Below, one piece after another: positions 51,801-61,415 of a stretch of DNA of 64,000 bases; positions within the stretch are counted from its first letter, which is position 1; each line of letters opens with the position of its first letter. The notes under the pieces were generated by a model. The model saw only the letters and a list, made by a program, of their open reading frames with translations. It was not told the origin of the DNA and did not search any database. The stretch spans positions 1 through 64,000 of the forward strand of contig MU405382.1 in the NCBI GenBank assembly GCA_022836615.1. Direction: 5' to 3'. The position numbers were made by a program, and so were the translations under genes. The DNA is from Annulohypoxylon bovei var. microspora (taxonomy: Eukaryota > Ascomycota > Sordariomycetes > Xylariales > Hypoxylaceae).

Positions 51801-53491
51801 AGAGGCCGCTAGTTTACCGCCAACTCCTACAACACCATCACTAACAATATCCGATGTCCCAAAACATTCCTTAGATGAACAGGTATTGAATTACATTGGT
51901 AGTATTCAAACTACTGGTGAAATCAACAAAGATACGGACAAAGGAGAAAATGCGGTAACAACCGAGCCAGAGTTACCACCTGGTTTAGCAAAGGTGCTAG
52001 CCGAGATTCCAGCACGTGAATTCTCAAAGCCGCATATGAAACCCGAGGAAATCGACACGATGATCTCGCCCAATCCTATCATTGTCAAGAATTCGGGAAT
52101 TGAGGGCTTGTTCGATATCCAGCGCGTTGTCGTGTCAATGGCACAGCCCGAAAAGCTCCGTAAGCAGATCAAAAATGCCATCAGCCCGCACCAGAAGATC
52201 ACCGGCTGGTGTATCATCAGTACCGGCTTTGCAAGTGAGTATATCCCATTCGTCGTGTATCCCTATGACTGTGAGACATTATCACTCCTGATTTACTGGG
52301 GGCAATTCATCAGAACCCAAAATTGGGCACAATTATTTGTGTATAAAATAATTAATTGCTAATATATAAGTACAGGGGTTATGGTCAGCTTCTCAAGTCC
52401 TAAACATATCCTCGAAAAGGAGCTTGATATCGTGCAAGCAGTTGAGAGTAAGGTACTGAAGGCGAAAAGTCAGGGAGAGGAATCTAACGGTAACGTGGAC
52501 ACGAGCGGAGAAGGGTCAGCAAAAGATAATCCAGGCGGAGCCAAAGCGACCAATTCAGTTTGGCAAAGAACAGTCACAGCCACGTTCAATGCCCCTGATA
52601 TTTTGAAGAAAGACAAGGACGATGACAATGGCATAGAAGAACCAGGTTTTGAGAAAGTAAAAGTGGAGGGCGCTAGGGTGAGCAGGATGATCAAGTTCGT
52701 CCAAGAACCAGACCTCACAGAGGTCGCCGGCGAATGGGTTCTTGCTCGGTTTTCTGGAGTTCCGGGCGCCAAATGGTTCCTTTGTTATATGGAATTAGGA
52801 GGCTCTGGGCGCGATTTATATGGCCACCGGATCGCGACCGATGAAATCGACTTCCACAATGCTTCCCCTGAGATGGGTCTCATCAGATACTGGGAGTACT
52901 ACAGTAAGTATAATAATGTTTTCTCGTACTCCCATTACGCCTGAAACTCCCCACAGAAAGCATATACTGACATGATATATAGTGATGCAGAAAAAGTACA
53001 GGCTTTGCAGCATCCTGCAGAAATTGATGGAAAGCAAGGACTGGGGCAACTTCAAGGCAGAGATGGGGCAAAACATTGTTAAGAGGGTCGCCGAAGAGAC
53101 TGGCGTCGGCGGACAGGGAAATGGCTCCGATGGTGATTCCGACGAGGAGGACGGCGACGGGAAGATATCTAGCACGCTGAAGGATCTTGGCGGGATGGCA
53201 TTAACCATGGCTGGGGCCGGCCTCATCCAGCAGTTCTACGAGTGGCGAGCAGAGCGCCTGCAGAAAAACCTGTCCGCCGACGTCCTCAAGAAGTTCCCGA
53301 CGCATATGCAGACCGCAATGGAAAGTCTAGATGACAATAAGGACTTGATGCCTTCCAGTGAGTTGTTGCCCGGATTACCCTTCTCCTTTTCATGGGCTAT
53401 TGCGCCTACACTCTCGTTTTATCATAAAGAGAAGTTACTAATTCTTCTTATCATAGTGTTTCACTCTGCAAAGAAGATCCATATGTTTTAA
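48846..53491 (+). CDS. Large HET-domain protein, 1403 aa
   Basis: Five exons, 48846-50384, 50500-52234, 52376-52903, 52983-53357 and 53457-53491, join to 1404 codons. HET domains are fungal, TIR-like modules that trigger cell death in heterokaryon incompatibility, and many family members have unknown roles. The three signature blocks are present: YCILSHSW (116-123), VWIDSCCIN (358-366) and STRAWTLQE (436-444). Unusually, about 235 residues, charged and partly coiled-coil, separate the first two blocks, which are normally much closer. Residues about 837-961 are Ser/Thr/Pro-rich. The C-terminal part has an acidic stretch (GDSDEEDGDG) and a short hydrophobic segment (GGMALTMAGAGLI). No NACHT, ankyrin or WD repeat follows the HET domain. 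The last intron (99 bases) is stop-free and in frame. Confidence 0.85.
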
Positions 53492-54600
53492 GATTGATAG
53501 CTTACAAGTCCTTTCATATTTAGTAGTCCCGTAGAATTGGGACACTGCATAGGAGTGTACCTAATACCAAAGTCCGAAAACGGGTAACACAGTGAGGCTA
53601 CTTTTATATCAGCGTATGATTAATATACATTCTTCCCTATAAGAACTTAATTATTGAATAGAATAAAAAACCTGGGAATACTTATGTAGTCACCTAGGTT
53701 AGTGGCTAACTAGTTAACTCCCTTGGTTTTCTCTTGTTTGTGGTTTTTAGTCTATGAACCACTTAACTAGGTGATGAACACATTGTCAATACTCAGTCGT
53801 TATATTTGCTACCACAATTTTGATAATTCAGCATATACTCGAACAACGTAGCTCTTCCCTCCAATGCTGTAGAAGAAGTTAATGTTAATATGTTTTGAGT
53901 TGGGCATTATTTTTAAATGACCTCAATGGTAGTGTATATAAAATCGTGTAGTTAATTTTAAAGGAACAAGAGCTCTAGATAATAGTATTTTAACGTACGA
54001 ACCAATGGCTTAGTTAACAGTTCTTTGTAATTACCTAGGTACCTACCTAGTAACAATTAAATTTTGTCAATTTAAGAGATTCTTCAGTAATTCATGTTTT
54101 GTATGACTTCTAAGAAAATAAATTTTTAGAAGAAAAAACCAAGTTCTACGCACCGCTCCATTGTGTTACCAATGACTTAAAGATAATCGACCTTTAGCCG
54201 TGCGTGCACTTACAGTCTTCGTAGTTCTAAACGGGTACAATTTAGACCTTGTTGAATGCCATAGCAAAGAGAAGGCCTTGCTCACTTGCGACATGTGTAT
54301 GTTCATATGTTCAGTAGGTCCCTATTCATAACTATTTGCAAATTCCTGGAGCGTATAAAACAGCCTTGCTCCATCTAGCAATGCATAACACCTGTTCCAC
54401 CCTCCTGGGTATGATGCCTCGCCTATTGAACTCCACATGCCGAGAAACTGTGTCAGTGATGACTGAAATCTAGCAATGTCTGAACTCCCCATTTAACTCC
54501 GGGTCCGCCTAATCATTCATGCCAACCTGGTTCTCGTGCAAATCATATCGTATATCTGTTGTACAGAAATAGAGCCGTGTTCATTCATTGGAACCAGCTT
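53492..54600. other. Convergent 3' intergenic region
   Basis: This lies between the stop codons of the HET gene and the F-box gene and is A+T-leaning without a gene. AATAAA at 53662-53667 could serve as the HET polyadenylation signal. A TACCTAGGTA cluster lies at 54031-54050. Confidence 0.55.
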
Positions 54601-56880
54601 CTAATCGAAGACATCCGCGTCTCCGCCGTCCCAATCTTCGTCTGAATCCTCCGGAGAGTCTAGGAAGTCTTCCATATCGAACTGCCGTTCCATAGGTCGG
54701 TGGTTGTCCACTTGAACATCCACCACATCGCACATGCCATGGATAAATTCGTTGTCGTTCGGCAAGTGCTTCGAAATCCTTCTGACCTTACGACTTAACC
54801 CGCTCCGATCGGAATGGTCAGCAGCGAGTTCATCCTCGCTATCTTCATCATCGGCGTCGTGTTCCCTAAGTTGACGTTCCTTAAGGAGCAGCCCACTGCC
54901 CTTAAGTCGTTGGAGTTCTTTACTGATAGCCGAGGCTCTCGCAAGTTCAGCCTTGCTAGGATGACCTGTCTCACCCTCTGACGAAGTAGGTGTTGGTGAG
55001 ATATTAGCTATTCGCGTGCTACGTCGCTTTGGTACCGGCACGGGATTGGCGTTCTTCAACTCCTTCGGATCCGGATCTGGCGCATTGGGTTCGGTTGGAG
55101 GTAGGCTAAGCATCTTGAGATCTTTAGGCGATTTTGTCTTCCTCTTGAAGACTCCCACCATCTTCTCGACCCAAAATTCTCGGAGCTCTTGACGTTGGCG
55201 CCAGCCTATGTCCAGTGCGACCCTGAACGCAATTCGGCGAAGACGTGGGAGGTCCGGAGCGCTTTGTACCAAAGTCCCGAAGAACATCTCTGCCGCTTTG
55301 AAGTCCCACTTTCGCATGTGTAAGATTTCGATCGACTCTATCGAAGCGGGCCATGTTGGCACTTGATCTTCTGCGAGAAGTGTCTCGTATTCCGGCTTGT
55401 TGTCGGCGTAGTGCTCATGATGCCGAAAATAAGATAAGTCCATGTAAAGACGCTCTAGGTTCGGACAAGCCGACCGCAAGACAGGAAGGAAGGCTAGGCT
55501 CAACGATTGACAATGGTTGATGGTGAGGCTTCGCAAATGGTAACCATGGGTCAACAGAAAATCGACGATATCATCAGCCACCACCTCCCAGCAATTGATA
55601 AGCTCAAGATGCTTGAGCGTAGTCGGAAGTCGACCCAGCAGTGCACCGGTTACCAGTGTGCTGGACTCCAAGATGAGATGTTGTAGGTTTGGCAAAGTAG
55701 AAATGCACGCAGAAAGCTGGACCATCTTGAGATGATTTTTCCTTTCCATCTCTTCAGTTAGTTGAGCCTTGCTCGGTAGACCCCAGGACGCAATCTGATA
55801 GTTGACAAATGCCACCTTTTGTAGGCTGGCAAAACTTAGATTTAAGTGGAACTTTTCCAACTTTTCGAGAGGCAGGGTCTCAGAAGTGAGGCGGGAATTC
55901 CAACGCCAACTCTTCAATTCCCTAGGCCTGATCTTATTCTGTTCGCTGCCGGCCAACATCTGTAGAGTATCCTCTGCCCCGCATCTGAACCTGATGTGTT
56001 CGTCGAGCTTACGGTATGGCGGCTCGTCACTCTCGTGGTATAGCTCTAGGTGGGATAGACTCGGGAGAAGCGGGATCATATTCTGTAGACGAAGATAATT
56101 TGTGTTATACTTCGGGATTAAGGTCGAACCCACTTCTAATCGCAAGGTCTCGACCTTGGGTCGGTATTCAATCTTGGTCGTTTCTTTAGGCATACTCAGA
56201 ATGTTGATAAATTGGCTCATCGAAGTGAAGGGATCCTTAGTGTAGCGCCACTGATGGTAGAATGGTGGACATCTGTAAAGGGCTGCTAAAGCAGGCTCCG
56301 TAAATGTAGCACAGGTTCGTGCAGCTGACAGCAGACTATCGACCGCCTCAGAGACATCTTCGCGTCGTGAAGAAAGGTCACGAATCGGTGCGGCAGTTTT
56401 GTCGAAAATGCATAGTAGAACGAGGTATGGGAGGGTTGACCAAGGGGGGTAGGTGGCGGTGGCGAGGTTGCTGTGAGAAGCTATAGGTGTGGCCGCGGTC
56501 GAACTTGGTGTACGAGGAGCAATGCTCTTTGTCTGGCTTTCTTTAGCCGTAGTTTGAGATCGAGTTTGACGCAGGACCTTTTTCGGGGATTGAGGGTAGT
56601 CATCGTCATTGTTCTTTCGCTTTCGCGTGGCGGCCGAGGTGCGTTTTGGAGTTGGAACGTTGACACTATCCGAATAATCATCATCGATATCGTCGGTATC
56701 GTCGACCTCGTCAGTATTGTCGACATCGTCAACATCGTCGACATCGTCATCAGTCAAAGGCGAGAGTGACCTGTGGCGAGTCACGGTCGATCGTGTCTCG
56801 CGAACTGGCTTCTTCAACTTAGCAGCTCGGGACGGATTGCTCCGCACAACTGTTCGCTGTGCTCGTCGAGGACGATCCAT
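54601..56880 (-). CDS. F-box / leucine-rich-repeat protein, 759 aa
   Basis: A single uninterrupted exon. An N-terminal basic and acidic low-complexity region (1-140) includes a run of Asp-Asp-Val repeats from a degenerate trinucleotide tract at about 56690-56750. A likely F-box starts at PPWSTLPYLVLLCIFD (about 145-190), the part that would bind Skp1 in an SCF ubiquitin ligase. Leucine-rich repeats follow (about 230-540), for example LPSLSHLELY, LPNLQHLILESS and LKHLELINCWEV, expected to bind the substrate. The C-terminus is charged, with possible nuclear signals (KRRSTR, RKVRRISK) and an acidic end. The F-box is divergent and is inferred from position and pattern. The start is the ATG at 56880; the start context upstream holds no other ATG. 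Confidence 0.8.
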   Translation of the reverse strand: MDRPRRAQRTVVRSNPSRAAKLKKPVRETRSTVTRHRSLSPLTDDDVDDVDDVDNTDEVDDTDDIDDDYSDSVNVPTPKRTSAATRKRKNNDDDYPQSPKKVLRQTRSQTTAKESQTKSIAPRTPSSTAATPIASHSNLATATYPPWSTLPYLVLLCIFDKTAAPIRDLSSRREDVSEAVDSLLSAARTCATFTEPALAALYRCPPFYHQWRYTKDPFTSMSQFINILSMPKETTKIEYRPKVETLRLEVGSTLIPKYNTNYLRLQNMIPLLPSLSHLELYHESDEPPYRKLDEHIRFRCGAEDTLQMLAGSEQNKIRPRELKSWRWNSRLTSETLPLEKLEKFHLNLSFASLQKVAFVNYQIASWGLPSKAQLTEEMERKNHLKMVQLSACISTLPNLQHLILESSTLVTGALLGRLPTTLKHLELINCWEVVADDIVDFLLTHGYHLRSLTINHCQSLSLAFLPVLRSACPNLERLYMDLSYFRHHEHYADNKPEYETLLAEDQVPTWPASIESIEILHMRKWDFKAAEMFFGTLVQSAPDLPRLRRIAFRVALDIGWRQRQELREFWVEKMVGVFKRKTKSPKDLKMLSLPPTEPNAPDPDPKELKNANPVPVPKRRSTRIANISPTPTSSEGETGHPSKAELARASAISKELQRLKGSGLLLKERQLREHDADDEDSEDELAADHSDRSGLSRKVRRISKHLPNDNEFIHGMCDVVDVQVDNHRPMERQFDMEDFLDSPEDSDEDWDGGDADVFD

Positions 56881-59206
56881 TGTCAAGTACGAGAATCATT
56901 AGTCGTTCGATTGTGTGATGCGTGAATGGACTGCATGAAAATAACAATCAGTACAAGAGTCGCGCAAAGTTTAAAGTGATTCTTGAAAATATTGAAGGTG
57001 AATCAATATTGAATAAGTTGGGTGAGTTGATCGGTAATGGATTAAATCTGACCGACTACCTAAAGTTTGCGACAGAGAAAGGTACGACACGACGTACATA
57101 TGAAGTACGGCATTGACTCACTGCGGAAAGATAGATTAGTATGGGATCCACTGAATAAGGTTTATGATTATGATTGGATCTATGTACATCTTACAGCCAT
57201 CCCCCTGATCCAGTTCTAGAAGCAGCCCTGGAGCTGAAAGCGTACCTAGGTACGTACCTTATCCAGCTGTGATTCAACTTAGAATTGGTGGTTTCTTGTT
57301 TTTAATACGTTGAATAGTTACACTGACATAGAGGAATTTATGTGATAGATATACCACGAGAGAAAAGAAAAAGATACAAATGTATTTCTACCAAAAAATC
57401 ACAGTGCTATTAAACCAAGTCGATACCACGATGATCAACATTGCTTTGCACAGTTATATACATAAACCTCAACAACATTTGATGCAAAACAACCATCAAG
57501 TCATGTAATCAATACATTATTCTCGAGAAAACTACAATATTACAATCAGTATATTTAACTACATAACGACCTATATATCTAGGTACTTATAAGTACCCAA
57601 GTTATTAATCGACATATATGTAGCTTGTTATAAGCATCCATCTTGACCATTTCTGCTTTATCAAGGCTCAACAGGCACATGGGCTTGAGTTACTAAATAC
57701 ATAATTGGCAAAGCCTTTCTTGTACATGTATTATTATTCCTTAGATTAAAATGTAATGAAGTTGTTAAAATATATCAATGAAGCTGCTTTTTATAATGAT
57801 GGACTACATTTTAAGAACCCTAAGTAAGAGAAATAATAGAATGGACAGAAACGTTATAGCAGGCACCTACCTACTAGTTAGGTACCTAGAGGCTAGGGAT
57901 GTAAACGCAAACATATGGCTAGGTTTACAACGTTTAGGTAAATCAAAACTTCGTAGGTTTGCTAGGTTTAGTCTTTGATATTAGCCATGATAACAATATG
58001 AAATTACTATAACCATTTTGAAGTTCCCCGTGATTCCTTGACAATATGTTTATAGGAGGTAGATCCCACAAGGACCATTTCTGATTACCTACTAGGTAGG
58101 TATGTAAGTGCTTAAATAGGTATGATTGGGATTGCTTCACCAAAAATTTATTTATCTATAAATGTTACATGTAAGAGATATTGTACATTCTTTCAGTAGC
58201 TACTAAAATGTGTGAATATGTCTCACCCATTTAAGTTTTATTAACGAACGAACTTGCGCAATACTTCTCAAAAAGGCCCATGTCATCCATGCGATACTAA
58301 CCTAGAAGATAACCTTAGAAAGTCCCAAACTCACAATGGAAAATATGTGGGCCAGGGAGTAACGGTACATAGTAATATTTGTGGCTTGTGATTTCTTAAT
58401 TGCACGGATCAGCCACTAAAAAGATGCGACTGTAGCCACACGGTCCACAGCAACTGAGATTTCCTTACCCTTACCCCTGCAGGTCTTGTGCTTCGTGCTT
58501 TTGGTGCTGCTCTAACAGCCTACCTTGGTTAGTTGGAACGCGTCCACGGGTTCCATCTTCCACTTTTCACGCATCGCGGATATGTCAACCGCATCACATG
58601 CCCTTTTCAACTCATCCTTTATAGTCGGATATTCCGTATACTCACCATTGTTATTACCACGTTTATGCGCTGGTATATTGGCTGCTGTTGTCGCGGAGTT
58701 CGCTACTTCTCAGGGTTGCATGTAAACAATCTGGTCCATAGCGCCACACACACATACACACACCCACGCTTGACTTGTTGCTTGTTGCATATTTCATCCC
58801 ACGGGCCGGTCACTGTATTCACACATCCTTCCTTCCACACTTAGATTTCTTCATTCCTTCCCTAACCGCCACTTCAAATTCATATTATAACTCTCATTGA
58901 TTTGTTGGCGACACCGAGGATTTCGATAATGCCTGCGTGGCCTTGGTAATTCTTAATTGGTTGTGTCGGAGAGGGTGGTGCATTCTAGTTTCCTAATCGT
59001 TCAGAGACGGTCCGTACCTACCTTCTCTGCATCCGACTTAAAAGCGGGAAGTTGCCCGGATACATCCACAAGGCAACTGACCAGCACCGACCCTCACTTG
59101 CCTGGTAGCCTGGTACATAACTTGAGCATCATTTTTCAACATCGGATTTCTGAAAAGCAGTCAGCCACAACTTCGTGGCCAACTGCGCCGATGTTCTCCT
59201 TCAGAG
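56881..59206. promoter_or_regulatory. 2.3 kb divergent intergenic region, F-box gene / SUZ12
   Basis: No supported gene. 57.1-58.3 kb is A+T-leaning with TACCTAGGTA-type motifs at 57241-57260, 57870 and 58090. The last 400 bases before SUZ12 are pyrimidine-rich (CTTCC runs near 58830-58860), as in many fungal promoters and leaders. Confidence 0.5.
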
Positions 59207-61415
59207 ATGGCTACCATCACCCCGTACAAACGCGAACTACCCTTCATTCACAGGGCTTGGAAGACTGCTGTCGATCACTTATCTCCATACAGCATGGGGA
59301 TCAAGTTATCTTCGTCAAACGGTGACACTATTGTCAACAACGATCATGCCATCCGCCCAACCAAGAGGCGTCGCATAACTGAGGACTCACCAGAATCTAC
59401 CCCGAATGGCATTTTAAGCCATATGTTGTCAGAGAGGGACAATGACTACGACAAAGCGCTTCGTGTTGATGTGCTTCAGATCACCCACAAGGACAGTTCT
59501 AACCACAGATCCAGCAATCTACTGAACGGCACAGGTTCTCCTATCAAAAAGGACATGCCAGCTATCCGCGTCCGTTGCAAACTCAGCATCTTCCGATGGA
59601 GGGTTCCGATCAAGGAAATTCGTGTGCTTTATTGCGACAGTCAGATATGCAATCTCAAGGTTTTCCGAGACGCCGATGGTGCATGCCGAAGGGCTAGAAT
59701 ATATCTCATATCTCCATTCCATGTTCCGGCAGAAAAATTATGTGTCGAAAGGGATGACGACAATGGCTTTGACCTGGCTGATCATTACTTGGTTCAAGCT
59801 GAGTTGGAGTCCGCAGGAGATCCCAGTTGGCCACCCGTTGATCTGCTACCCGAGGATGAAATTGACGATATTGACTCAAACCGCCCGCAGCACTGGGTTC
59901 TCACTTCTTCCGTCGTCTACAAGTTTGAGAAGCATCGAGCGTCTGCTCCTGTCAAGATTAGGAAACGGGTTGGATCTGAGAGTTCACTCGATCTATCCAT
60001 GGATATGGACCTTAGATGGTCAACATGCCATAGCGCAGGCAGCGTCACAGAAGTTGAGGTTTCCCCACCAGAAGTTCCAACATCATTACCCAATGGAGCT
60101 TTAGAGCCATTGACAAATGGAAATGTCAATGGGAGGTCAGAGAATGCGGTAAATGGTACTGCGAAAGACGAGCAGGATGCCTTCATAGAAGAGGACGAAG
60201 ACCATGAAGAGGCTGCAACTCCTAGTCGTTCACTAAGGACGAGAGGGAAACAGAACTACAATTTAAAATTACTGAGTGATAAAGCACGAGGCAAGGAGCG
60301 GAAGGAGCGGAAGCAACGTAAGTTGACAGATGCTAGAAGCCAAGCTGGACAGATTACATGGGTGTTTCCTCGATCTGAGGAAGTTGAACTGAAAGACTAC
60401 CAATGCATAAGATGCTTTGGAACCCATTCGTCTATGAACCAGCTCATAGAACATGTTAAGGTCCACCCTGAGTTCAAGTATGACTTTGATCCGAGCTCTT
60501 CCCGCATCTGGGTTTCTCATCACGGCCAAGAAATACGGCGTCGCTCCAGCTCGTCTCTCCTAAAACTAGCAAGCTCAGAAGAACCAGACAGCGACTTAGA
60601 AGATAGTGTATCTCCTCATAAGACCCAGAGAACTCTAGTACAACCAAACGTAAGTTCACGTCGAACGTTTTAAGACCATTAAAATATGCTAACTCCGTAT
60701 ATAGTCATCCCTCTACAACATTCCGAAGGATCCAAGGCAGCTAGTTCCGAATAACAAGCAGCCTATGTATGATCGCCTAAGTAAGGCAATAATAGAGCCA
60801 GGAACATTTGTCGATCCGCCTGATATCGATGATACTTGGTTAGTACAGAAGCATCGGGATATCATTCGTGACTACAGCGACGTTCATCCAGAGGAAAAAG
60901 AATTTATCTCGGAGTGGGATGCCTACGTGAACAAGGAATGTGTCACATCAGATCCCCATTTACAGGGCGTCTATCTCAAGTTTGTTGAGAGTAAGGCGTC
61001 ATGGTTAGCTGCGTCTCAAAGCCGCATGACGGAATTCTCGAAGCATTTAGCCTACCTGAAAGCAAGAAATGCCCTAGCCGAGAAGACGATCGTCGGTGCT
61101 TTGGCAATCATGCGACAAGCAAGGGACCAGAAACATCCTGAGCAGCCCGAAATTACAAAACCGCCGTCTCCAAGAACCGAGTATCGCAAGTCGATGTCGG
61201 GGTGCGCCGTCTGTGGTCAACCCATCCGGGGGCCGTCCACGCTGATCTGCTCGAATGTAGTGAGTATCTCAAATAGAACCGCGCTTAAGAAATATGTGAC
61301 TAATAACTCATAGGAATGTGAGAAACCCCTATACCACATTGACTGCATTCGAAAAACCGCAAAAGTCCCAGTAGGGAAACGCAATTGGTGTTGCAATAGC
61401 TGCTGCGACGGTTAG
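59207..61415 (+). CDS. SUZ12: Polycomb repressive complex 2 subunit SUZ12, 699 aa
   Basis: Three exons, 59207-60649, 60705-61259 and 61314-61415, join to 700 codons. SUZ12 is a core PRC2 subunit, needed with the EZH2- and EED-type subunits for H3K27 methylation and facultative heterochromatin. A C2H2 finger has Cys400, Cys403, His416 and His420 (YQCIRCFGTHSSMNQLIEH). The VEFS-box fills about residues 495-590, with the hallmark HPEEKEFISEWDAYVNKE. The final part is Cys-rich and PHD-like: Cys648-x2-Cys651, CSN, then ECEKPLYHIDC and WCCNSC, split by the last intron. The first 390 residues are poorly conserved, with an acidic stretch near 325-335. For the second intron I preferred donor GTGAGT (exon end 61259); ending three bases earlier is also in frame. 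Confidence 0.9.

Noticed and set aside
56881..56886. TTG two codons upstream of the F-box gene as a start
   Set aside because: Nuclear genes of this type start with ATG; the ATG at 56880 is the proper start.
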